From an uncultured Anaerotruncus sp. (GTDB taxonomy: Bacteria; Bacillota; Clostridia; Oscillospirales; Ruminococcaceae), in the NCBI RefSeq assembly GCF_902490045.1, contig NZ_CABUCJ010000141.1, forward strand, positions 1-5,585: a stretch of DNA of 5,585 nt, read 5' to 3'. Position numbers and translations under genes: made by a program. Shown in pieces: positions 1 to 5,132 of this stretch; the stretch's first letter is position 1; each line of letters opens with the position of its first letter. The notes beneath the pieces are model-generated. The model saw only the letters and a list, made by a program, of their open reading frames with translations, did not search any database and was not told where the DNA came from.

Positions 1-15
1 AAGAAAGGAACTCGC

Positions 16-138
16 TGTCGGTCGACTACCGACAAACTGCGCCGCTCGGTGAGCGGCATATCTAAAACCATCTCCGGGGCGGGACCCGGCAATTCTTGCC
101 GCCGTAGGCGGCTCCCCTAAAGCGCCCCGGAGGGGCGC
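16..138. repeat. Cluster of short GC-rich hairpins, non-coding
   Basis: This stretch holds no convincing gene but has at least four compact inverted repeats in series. They are 16-22 with 28-34 (7 bp, 5-base loop), 41-47 with 51-57 (7 bp, loop GGT), 98-103 with 107-112 (6 bp, loop GTA) and 122-128 with 132-138 (7 bp, loop GGA). A weaker fifth pairs 74-78 with 85-89. Three of them share a 3-base loop and are separated by A/T-richer linkers. None is followed by a T-run on the plus strand, so they do not look like ordinary intrinsic terminators. They could be a dispersed palindromic repeat cluster, or the 3' structured end of an upstream transcript. The pairings are read directly from the sequence; their function is not known. 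Confidence 0.6.
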
Positions 139-179
139 GAACAAAAGCCCTCCGACCCTCGGGCGGAAAATCTAAAACC
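60..179. repeat. 10-base direct repeat ATCTAAAACC, two copies 110 bases apart
   Basis: ATCTAAAACC occurs at 60-69 and again at 170-179. Each copy lies just after a GC-rich palindromic segment (41-57 and about 147-166). The last five bases, AAACC, also appear inverted as GGTTT at 295-299. The motif therefore marks three edges: 60-69, 170-179 and 295-299. This suggests two adjacent modules, about 60-170 and 175-299, belonging to one repeat element. The repeat is exact; its meaning as a module boundary is inference. Confidence 0.5.
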
Positions 180-299
180 GCCGTCGGCAAATCCTTTGGG
201 AAGAACCCACGAAATCTGCATGTCCAAAGGGCCCGTCCTGCAAAAAAACGGCGAATTTGCCTGCCAAAGGGAGAATAAGATTGACTGGGACGGCGGTTT
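175..299. repeat. 125-base structured inverted-repeat element upstream of serC
   Basis: Terminal arms AAACCGCCGTC (175-185) and GACGGCGGTTT (289-299) are exact reverse complements over 11 bases. The next seven bases of the left arm (186-192, GGCAAAT) are complementary to 255-261, and the next seven (193-199, CCTTTGG) to 224-230. A second copy of CCAAAGG sits at 264-270. The 25 continuous bases 175-199 can thus be fully paired in three nested stems. Small hairpins are possible inside, for example 233-236 with 248-251. No protein-like reading frame covers the element. It could be a MITE-like or other dispersed repeat, or a structured RNA on either strand. The left arm can also pair locally (162-166 with 178-182), so alternative folds exist. 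The pairings are seen; their identity is unknown. Confidence 0.55.
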
Positions 300-309
300 G
301 AAATATAAT
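281..309 (+). promoter_or_regulatory. Sigma-A promoter of serC-serA
   Basis: TTGACT at 281-286 and TATAAT at 304-309 are separated by exactly 17 bases, which is close to the sigma-70/sigma-A consensus. Transcription would start near 315-317, leaving a leader of only about 53 bases before the serC start codon. That leaves no room for a T-box or large riboswitch. The -35 box and most of the spacer lie inside the right end of the 175-299 inverted repeat, while the -10 box lies just outside it. Confidence 0.85.
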
Positions 310-353
310 GGTATCAATATTTTCATTACGCTGCCCAAGTGAATTGGGTGGAA

Positions 354-360
354 GGGGAGG
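354..360 (+). promoter_or_regulatory. Ribosome binding site that fixes a TTG start for serC
   Basis: GGGGAGG ends 8 bases before the TTG at 369-371, which is ideal spacing. The alternative in-frame GTG at 339 lies upstream of this SD sequence and would add ten residues not expected in SerC. The protein read from the TTG begins M-A-R-A-Y-N-F-S-A-G-P, the usual SerC N-terminus. Confidence 0.85.
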
Positions 361-368
361 TTTTACAA

Positions 369-1454
369 TTGGCAAGGGCATACAATTTTTCGGCGGGCCC
401 GTCGATGCTGCCCGAGAGCGTGCTGGCGAAAGCGGCCTCGGAGATGCTCGACTACCAGGGCACCGGCGAATCGGTCATGGAGATGAGCCACCGCTCGAAG
501 GAGTACCAGGCGATCATCGACGGCTGCGAGGCGCTGCTGCGCGAGGTCATGGGGATTCCGGACAACTACAAGGTCCTCTTTTTGCAGGGGGGCGCGTCCA
601 GCCAGTTCGGAATGGTCCCGATGAACCTGATGACGGGTTCCGGCAAGGCCGACTTCGTGATCACCGGCCAGTGGGCCACCAAGGCGTACAAGGAGGCCTC
701 CCGGTACGGCGACTGCAAGGCGGTCGCCTCCTCCAAGGACAGGACGTTCTCCTATATCCCCAAGCTCGACCCGGCCGAATTCCGGCCCGACGCGGACTAT
801 TTCCACATCTGCCTCAACAACACGATCTACGGCACCGTCTACCATGAGCTGCCCGACACCGGCAGCGTCCCGCTTGTCGCGGACGTCTCCTCCTGCATCC
901 TCTCCGAGCCGATCGACGTGAGCCGCTTCGGCCTGCTCTACGCGGGCGCGCAGAAGAACATGGGCCCCGCGGGCCTCACCGTCGTCATCGTGCGGGAGGA
1001 CCTCGTCGGGAAGGCGATGGAGATCACCCCGACGATGTTCAACTACCAGACCCATGTGGACAACGGCTCGATGTTCAACACCCCGCCGACCTATGCGATC
1101 TATATCTGCAAGCTCGTGCTTGAGTGGCTCAAAAACGAGATCGGCGGCCTTGCCGAGATGAAGAAGATCAACGAGAAGAAGGCGGGCGTTCTCTACAGCT
1201 TCCTCGACCAGTCGAAGCTCTTCAAGGGCACCGTCGCCAGGGAGGACCGCTCGCTGATGAACATCCCCTTCGTCACCGGGAGCGACGAGCTCGACGCGAA
1301 ATTCGTGTCCGAGGCGAAGGCCGCGGGCTTCCTCAACCTCAAGGGCCACCGTTCGGTGGGCGGCATGCGCGCGTCGATCTACAACGCGATGCCGGTCGAG
1401 GGCGTGGAGAAACTGGTCGCCCTGATGGCGAAGTTTGAGGAGGCGAACGGCTGA
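369..1454 (+). CDS. serC: Phosphoserine aminotransferase SerC
   Basis: A 361-residue PLP-dependent aminotransferase that converts 3-phosphohydroxypyruvate and glutamate to phosphoserine and 2-oxoglutarate in the cytoplasm. This is step two of serine synthesis, and the family also acts in pyridoxal phosphate synthesis in some bacteria. The start is the TTG preceded by GGGGAGG, giving the typical family length of about 360. Visible landmarks are RAYNFSAGP near the N-terminus, HRS (R42) for phosphate binding, GGASSQF (75-81), W102 expected to stack on the cofactor, the aspartate of ADVSS (D172), the Schiff-base lysine K196 in AGAQKN, NTPPT (237-241), and HR (327-328) plus R334 in GGMRAS for substrate phosphate. 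No expected active-site residue is missing. The TGA stop overlaps the serA start by one base (TGATG), implying translational coupling. Identification is firm. Confidence 0.97.
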   Translation: MARAYNFSAGPSMLPESVLAKAASEMLDYQGTGESVMEMSHRSKEYQAIIDGCEALLREVMGIPDNYKVLFLQGGASSQFGMVPMNLMTGSGKADFVITGQWATKAYKEASRYGDCKAVASSKDRTFSYIPKLDPAEFRPDADYFHICLNNTIYGTVYHELPDTGSVPLVADVSSCILSEPIDVSRFGLLYAGAQKNMGPAGLTVVIVREDLVGKAMEITPTMFNYQTHVDNGSMFNTPPTYAIYICKLVLEWLKNEIGGLAEMKKINEKKAGVLYSFLDQSKLFKGTVAREDRSLMNIPFVTGSDELDAKFVSEAKAAGFLNLKGHRSVGGMRASIYNAMPVEGVEKLVALMAKFEEANG

Positions 1455-2620
1455 TGTACAGCATTAAAACGCTCAATAAGATCAGCCCCAACGGGCTGGA
1501 CGTCTTTGACCGCAACAAATACCGCATCGGCGACGACGTGGAGGACCCCAACGGCATCCTCGTGCGCTCGGCCGCGATGCATGAGATGGAGCTGCCCGAA
1601 TCCCTGCTCGCGGTCGCGCGGGCGGGCGCGGGGGTCAACAACATCCCCATCGACCGGTGCAGCGAACAGGGCATCGTCGTCTTCAACACCCCGGGCGCCA
1701 ACGCGAACGCGGTCAAGGAGCTGGTCGTCTGCGCGCTGCTCATGTCCGCGCGCAAGATCTACCCCTCGATGGTGTGGACGCAGTCCCTCAAGGGCAAGGG
1801 CGACGAGGTCGGCAAGCTCGTCGAAAAGGGCAAGAGCCAGTTTGTCGGCCCCGAGCTCGCCGGCAAGAGCCTCGGCGTGATCGGCCTGGGCGCGATCGGC
1901 ACCCGCATCGCCAACTTCGCCCGCCACCTCGACATGGAGGTCTGGGGCTACGACCCCTACCTGTCGGTCGAGAACGCGTGGAACGTCTCCCGCAGCATCA
2001 AGCACGCGGGCAGCCTCAAGGAGATCTATGAGAACTGCGACTTCATCACCCTGCACATCCCCTCCACGCCCGAGACCAAGGGGATGATCAACTCCGAGTC
2101 GATCCAGATGATGAAGCACGGCGTCAGGCTCCTGAACTTCGCGCGCGGCGACCTGGTGGTCAACGAGGACCTGCTCGCGGGCCTCGAGGAGAAGCAGGTC
2201 CGCTGCTACTTCACCGATTTCCCCAGCGAGGACCTGCTCGGCCATCCGGGCGTGCTGGCGATCCCTCACCTCGGCGCGTCCACGCCCGAGAGCGAGGACA
2301 ACTGCGCGCGCATGGCCGCCGAAGAGCTCGTGGACTACCTCGAGAACGGCAATATCCGCAACTCGGTCAACCTGCCGTCCGTCTCGATGCCGCGCAGCGG
2401 GGACAGCCGCATCTCCCTCATCCACCGGAACATCCCCGCGATGCTCACCCAGTTCGCCCCCGTCCTTTCGGACAGCGGGCTGAACATCGAGAACCTCACC
2501 AACAAATCCAAGAAGGACTACGCCTATACGATGGTCGACGTCAAGGGCTGCATCAGCGATGAGATCATCGCCAAGCTCCGCGGCATCGAGGGCGTCATCC
2601 GCGTCAACATCTACCGCTGA
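1454..2620 (+). CDS. serA: D-3-phosphoglycerate dehydrogenase SerA, short form with ACT domain
   Basis: A 388-residue NAD-dependent dehydrogenase that oxidises 3-phosphoglycerate to 3-phosphohydroxypyruvate, the committing step of serine synthesis and the source of SerC's substrate. The substrate domain is at about 1-95 and 275-310, with the Rossmann domain between. The nucleotide loop is GLGAIG (144-149), and D167 in the GYDP segment probably selects NAD over NADP. The catalytic triad is R231 (NFARGD), E259 (DFPSED) and H272 (PHLGAST). Glu and His are about 13 residues apart, shorter than in the E. coli enzyme (E269, H292). From memory this compact spacing is usual for clostridial short SerA proteins. 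Residues from about 320 to 388 form an ACT domain, the usual site of serine feedback. There is no additional intervening domain as in long SerA forms. Start: ATG overlapping the serC stop, with no separate strong SD, consistent with coupling. Confidence 0.96.
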   Translation: MYSIKTLNKISPNGLDVFDRNKYRIGDDVEDPNGILVRSAAMHEMELPESLLAVARAGAGVNNIPIDRCSEQGIVVFNTPGANANAVKELVVCALLMSARKIYPSMVWTQSLKGKGDEVGKLVEKGKSQFVGPELAGKSLGVIGLGAIGTRIANFARHLDMEVWGYDPYLSVENAWNVSRSIKHAGSLKEIYENCDFITLHIPSTPETKGMINSESIQMMKHGVRLLNFARGDLVVNEDLLAGLEEKQVRCYFTDFPSEDLLGHPGVLAIPHLGASTPESEDNCARMAAEELVDYLENGNIRNSVNLPSVSMPRSGDSRISLIHRNIPAMLTQFAPVLSDSGLNIENLTNKSKKDYAYTMVDVKGCISDEIIAKLRGIEGVIRVNIYR

Positions 2621-2633
2621 CAGCGTCTTTGCA

Positions 2634-2665
2634 AAGCCCCCTGCGCCGCAGGGGGCTTTTCTTTT
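2634..2665 (+). terminator. Intrinsic terminator of serC-serA
   Basis: An 11-bp perfect GC-rich stem (2634-2644 with 2648-2658) with a 3-base loop is followed by TTTTCTTTT, 14 bases after the serA stop. This is a classic Rho-independent terminator and shows the serine operon ends here. Confidence 0.93.
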
Positions 2666-2808
2666 CCCGCGCATGCGCTTTTGCAAACGGAAACGGAGAA
2701 TGAGGGAGCTTGAGAGAGATCTGGGGCGCGCGGGTGAGATCGGGGGATTAGCCGGGGCGGGCGGATGCCGGGGGATGCGGGGGAATCGGAAAAGGGATTC
2801 TTTCGCGG
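2666..2808. other. Intergenic G-rich tract, possible G-quadruplex
   Basis: No credible gene lies between the serA terminator and the next promoter. The plus strand is strongly purine-biased and carries G-runs of 3-5 at 2723-2726, 2732-2734, 2742-2746, 2754-2757, 2759-2761, 2770-2774 and 2779-2783. Loops are mostly 1-7 bases, with one of 8. This could fold into a G-quadruplex on the plus strand just upstream of the nfeD promoter. High genomic GC makes some G-runs expected, so a functional role is only a possibility. Confidence 0.4.
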
Positions 2809-2838
2809 TTGTGGAATTCGGGCGGAATGTGGTACAAT
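2809..2838 (+). promoter_or_regulatory. Extended -10 promoter of nfeD-qmcA
   Basis: TACAAT at 2833-2838 is preceded by TGG at 2830-2832, which makes an extended -10 (TGnTACAAT). A weak -35 (TTGTGG, 2809-2814) lies 18 bases upstream. The start would be near 2845, giving a leader of about 65 bases. The extended -10 probably compensates for the poor -35. The promoter lies downstream of the alternative ATG at 2765, which argues against that start. Confidence 0.65.
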
Positions 2839-2893
2839 ATGTTCAAGCGGAATCCGGATAATAAAGCCGCTCAGATATCAGATGAAAAAGAAA

Positions 2894-2900
2894 GTGAGGG
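2894..2900 (+). promoter_or_regulatory. Ribosome binding site deciding the nfeD start
   Basis: GTGAGGG lies 8 bases before the ATG at 2909. The in-frame ATG at 2882 has no SD-like sequence upstream and would place this purine motif inside the gene, so 2909 is preferred. Confidence 0.65.
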
Positions 2901-2908
2901 TTGCCGGC

Positions 2909-3382
2909 ATGAATATGCTGACCTGGTGGCAGCAGTACGCGCCGATCGTCTGGCTGCTGCTGGCCATTGCGTTCGCGGTGTCCGAGGGCCTGACCGTCCA
3001 GCTCGTATCGATCTGGTTCGCGGTGGGCGCGGCGGTTACCGCCGCGGAAGCGGCTCTGTTCGACGTGTCGTGGGTGGTCCAGCTGTGGACGTTCGTGATC
3101 GTCTCGGCCGTCCTGCTGATCGGCACCCGGCCGATCGCCAAAAACCTGCTCCACGTCAAAAAGGAAAGCACCAACGCCGACCGGTTCATCGGGCAGGTGG
3201 GGGTTGTCACCGACCCGATCGACAACGACCTGTCCGCGGGACGCGCGCGGGTCGGCGGGCTCGACTGGTCGGTGCGCTCCAGCGACGGGGCCGACATCCC
3301 CGCCGGAGAAAAGATCAGGGTGCTCGCCATCGACGGCGTCAAGCTGATCGTTGAACCTTGCGGAAAACAAACCGAACAATAA
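2909..3382 (+). CDS. nfeD: NfeD family membrane protein, short form (YbbJ-like)
   Basis: A 157-residue membrane protein with hydrophobic segments at about 11-28, 30-50 and 55-72. A soluble C-terminal OB-fold domain follows at about 90-150, recognisable from GQVGVVTDPI (95-104), GRARVGGLDW (111-120) and the closing GEKIRVLAIDGVKLIVEP (133-150). It lacks the ClpP-like protease domain of long NfeD proteins, so it is the short class. Short NfeD proteins are nearly always encoded next to an SPFH protein and are thought to bind or stabilise it in membrane microdomains; exactly that partner follows 12 bases downstream. The start at 2909 is chosen for its SD site; an ATG at 2882 would add nine residues (MKKKVRVAG). 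Nothing in the sequence indicates the substrate or precise task. Confidence 0.88.
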   Translation: MNMLTWWQQYAPIVWLLLAIAFAVSEGLTVQLVSIWFAVGAAVTAAEAALFDVSWVVQLWTFVIVSAVLLIGTRPIAKNLLHVKKESTNADRFIGQVGVVTDPIDNDLSAGRARVGGLDWSVRSSDGADIPAGEKIRVLAIDGVKLIVEPCGKQTEQ

Positions 3383-3394
3383 GGAGGACACAAC

Positions 3395-4318
3395 ATGTTG
3401 GGAATCATTCTGGGCATCCTGGTATTGATCGTCCTGATCATCCTGATCACAAACCTCAAGATCGTCCCGCAGGCGTCGGTCTACGTCGTCGAGCGCCTGG
3501 GCGCTTACTACACGACCTGGGAGACCGGCCTGCACTTCAAGACGCCGTTTGTCGACCGGATCGCCAAGCGTGTCTCCCTCAAGGAGCAGGTCGCCGACTT
3601 CGCGCCCCAGCCGGTCATCACCCGTGACAACGTCACCATGCAGATCGACACGGTCGTCTTCTACCAGGTGACAGACGCCAAGCTCTATACCTACGGCGTC
3701 GAGCGCCCGCTCTCCGCCATCGAGAACCTGACCGCCACCACCCTGCGCAACATCATCGGCGAGATGGAGCTCGACAGCACCCTTTCCTCGCGCGACGTCA
3801 TCAACACCAAGATCACCGCGATCCTCGACGAGGCCACGGACAAATGGGGCATCAAGGTCAACCGCGTCGAGCTCAAGAACATCCTGCCGCCGCGCGAAAT
3901 CCAGGACGCGATGGAGAAGCAGATGAAGGCGGAGCGCGAGCGCCGCGAATCGATTCTCCGCGCCGAGGGCGAAAAGCGCAGCCAGATCCTCGTGGCCGAG
4001 GGTGAAAAGGAGTCCGCCATCCTGCGCGCCGAGGCGGAAAAACAGTCCGCGATTCTGCGCGCCGAAGGCGTCAAGGAGCAGAAAATCCGCGAGGCGCAGG
4101 GCGAGGCGGAGGCCATCGCGCTGGTGCAGAAGGCGAACGCCGACGCGCTGCGCATCCTGACCGAGGCCAACGCGAGCGACAAGGTCGTCCAGCTCAAGAG
4201 CCTGGAGGCGTTCGCAAAGGCCGCCGACGGCAAGGCCACCAAGATCATCATCCCCAGCGAAATCCAGTCTCTGGCCGGGATGGCCTCCTCCCTCAAGGAG
4301 CTCGTCTCCGACAGGTGA
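3395..4318 (+). CDS. qmcA: SPFH/band-7 membrane scaffold protein (QmcA/stomatin-like)
   Basis: A 307-residue protein, close to the usual length of about 300. A single N-terminal hydrophobic anchor (about 2-20) is followed by the SPFH/band-7 domain (about 22-180; VPQASVYVVERLGAY, TRDNVTMQIDTVVFYQV, LRNIIGEMELD, WGIKVNRVELKNI, PPREIQDAMEKQMKAERERR). Next comes a long charged helix (about 170-260) and an Ala-rich tail. The helix includes four 11-residue repeats starting at 187, 198, 209 and 220 (pattern I-L-x-A-E-x-x-K), suited to a right-handed coiled coil in ring-like SPFH oligomers. SPFH proteins organise membrane microdomains and modulate membrane proteases. GGAGG at 3383-3387 lies 7 bases before the ATG, directly after the nfeD stop, so the two genes are one operon. 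The symbol reflects family resemblance; a slipin/stomatin name would serve equally. Confidence 0.92.
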   Translation: MLGIILGILVLIVLIILITNLKIVPQASVYVVERLGAYYTTWETGLHFKTPFVDRIAKRVSLKEQVADFAPQPVITRDNVTMQIDTVVFYQVTDAKLYTYGVERPLSAIENLTATTLRNIIGEMELDSTLSSRDVINTKITAILDEATDKWGIKVNRVELKNILPPREIQDAMEKQMKAERERRESILRAEGEKRSQILVAEGEKESAILRAEAEKQSAILRAEGVKEQKIREAQGEAEAIALVQKANADALRILTEANASDKVVQLKSLEAFAKAADGKATKIIIPSEIQSLAGMASSLKELVSDR

Positions 4319-4335
4319 GGGCGACCGCCTGAAAG

Positions 4336-4377
4336 CATGCGAAAGGGACGGGCTTGCGCCCGTCCCTTTGCGGCATG
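4336..4377. terminator. Long hairpin between convergent genes, probable bidirectional terminator
   Basis: A perfect 12-bp stem (4342-4353 with 4358-4369) closes a TTGC loop, and an outer 5-bp pairing (4336-4340 with 4373-4377) extends it. It lies 17 bases after the qmcA stop and just beyond the stop of the convergent minus-strand gene. The stem ends in AAA/TTT, giving three Ts on either strand, but there is no long U-tract. Termination strength is therefore uncertain. Confidence 0.65.
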
Positions 4378-4386
4378 TGCATAAAT

Positions 4387-4989
4387 TCACTCTGCGCGGA
4401 AAAGCTCCTGGGTGTAGGTGGGAACCGCCCGGCCGCCCGCCGGGAGGGTGACGAAATCGCCGCCCTCCCAGCTGCCCGCGAGCAGGCGCTCAAGCAGCGA
4501 AAGATCGATCTCCTCCGAAAAGTAGTCCCAGCCGTTTTTCCGGGCCGCGACGCGCGCCTCGATGCCCTCGTCGGGCAGCCCGAGGGAGGTGTCCGCGAGA
4601 TAGCAGAGGGCGGAGCAGTCGGCGCGCGGCGTGAAAAAGAGCTCCTCCGCGCAGAGCGGAACCCGCCAGCAGAGCTCGCCGCCGTGCAGGCCGAAGAGAC
4701 TGCGGTAGCGGGCCGCGCCGCCGAGCAGCAGGGAGACGCAGTTATGTACGCGCGGGAGCACGAGCGGGACGGAACCCGCCAGGAGGCCCTCCCCGTCCAG
4801 CAGTTCCGCGCCGTCCGCGAGCAGCAGCGCGTCGAAGCCCTCCGCGCGGGCGGTCCGCTCACGCAGGAATGCGGGCCAGTCGGCGCGGGCCGCGGGCAGG
4901 TAGGCCGGCTCCAGCCGATGGGGGGAAGCGGGGAGCATGCGTTCGATGACGGGGCGCAGGGGGATGCTGGCGATCAGGTTGAGCTTCAT
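4387..4989 (-). CDS. DUF1638-type protein of unknown function
   Basis: A 200-residue soluble protein with no signal peptide or membrane segment. The middle (about 53-110) has DALLLADG, then VPLVLPRVHNCVSLLLGGAARYRSLF in two adjoining parts, which matches my recollection of the DUF1638 core (PRxHDCxxLLLGSxxRY). The C-terminal part, LLERLLAGSWEGGDF then LPAGGRAVPTY, also fits that family. P79, R80, H82 and C84 are kept. Two cysteines I expect in many members are not seen: one near the N-terminus (S8 here) and one in the YGLCG-like segment (ADGAELL, 58-64). If these cysteines bind a cofactor or metal in relatives, this member may differ. The start ATG is preceded by GGATGTG at 8-base spacing, a one-mismatch SD. 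It is monocistronic, convergent with qmcA and divergent from hflX. Family assignment is from memory, not a search. Confidence 0.72.
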   Translation of the reverse strand: MKLNLIASIPLRPVIERMLPASPHRLEPAYLPAARADWPAFLRERTARAEGFDALLLADGAELLDGEGLLAGSVPLVLPRVHNCVSLLLGGAARYRSLFGLHGGELCWRVPLCAEELFFTPRADCSALCYLADTSLGLPDEGIEARVAARKNGWDYFSEEIDLSLLERLLAGSWEGGDFVTLPAGGRAVPTYTQELFRAE

Positions 4990-5024
4990 CGGTTGTTCAC
5001 ATCCAATTCATGATTTCTAGTTTG

Positions 5025-5053
5025 AGTTTAGCCCATAAACGCCCCGGGTTCAA
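5025..5053 (-). promoter_or_regulatory. Candidate sigma-A promoter of the DUF1638-type gene
   Basis: On the minus strand TTGAAC (5053-5048) and TAAACT (5030-5025) are separated by exactly 17 bases, each matching 4 of 6 consensus positions. The start would be near 5018, about 29 bases upstream of the ATG. The local drop in GC content supports a promoter region. Confidence 0.5.
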
Positions 5054-5079
5054 TGCAAAGAATCTGGAAAAAAGATTGC

Positions 5080-5095
5080 CGCCCCCGCGGGGGCG
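5080..5095. repeat. 16-base perfect palindrome in the divergent intergenic region
   Basis: CGCCCCCGCGGGGGCG is its own reverse complement. It lies 38 bases upstream of hflX and 27 bases upstream of the candidate minus-strand -35 box. No T-run adjoins it, so a terminator is unlikely. It could be an operator for a dimeric regulator or simply part of the hflX leader. Confidence 0.4.
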
Positions 5096-5132
5096 CGGAT
5101 AGCCCCGGACAAAGGGGGAAGGGAGCAGGCGG

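Noticed and set aside
1..120. Frames open from the left edge, possibly the tail of an upstream gene
   Set aside because: Frames 1 and 3 are open to stops at 118-120 and 61-63, but the residues resemble no known protein and the DNA is dominated by hairpins. A gene tail cannot be excluded or supported.
310..368. T-box, serine riboswitch or leader-peptide attenuator in front of serC
   Set aside because: The predicted leader is only about 53 bases, with no T-box sequence, no terminator hairpin and no serine-rich mini-ORF.
117..381. Two overlapping minus-strand open frames (117-338 and 172-381)
   Set aside because: They lie on the hairpin and inverted-repeat region and show no known motif. The sequence is better explained by its palindromes. 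Related copies of the repeat might also show such spurious frames.
363..1349. Minus-strand open frame over serC
   Set aside because: It is a shadow of serC with a composition unlike a real protein and no motifs.
1379..2686. Minus-strand open frame of 435 codons over serA
   Set aside because: It is a GC-rich shadow of serA, crosses the terminator and has no recognisable domain.
2559..2861. Plus-strand open frame of 100 codons
   Set aside because: It begins inside serA, reads through its terminator and ends past the nfeD promoter.
2765..2908. Upstream starts for nfeD at 2765 or 2882
   Set aside because: 2765 lies upstream of the extended -10 promoter and yields an unrelated N-terminus. 2882 has no ribosome binding site, whereas 2909 has one.
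2843..4390. Long minus-strand open frame of 515 codons across nfeD and qmcA
   Set aside because: It is antisense to two well-recognised genes, has low-complexity Asp/Arg/Gly/Leu-rich content typical of mirrored GC-rich codons, and shows no family motif.
4354..5013. Plus-strand open frame of 219 codons
   Set aside because: It is antisense to the DUF1638-type gene, starts in the terminator hairpin and has no family features.
5022..5054. Plus-strand promoter for hflX (TTGAGT at 5022 with TTCAAT at 5049)
   Set aside because: The 21-base spacing is too long, and the overlap with the better minus-strand promoter makes it unconvincing.
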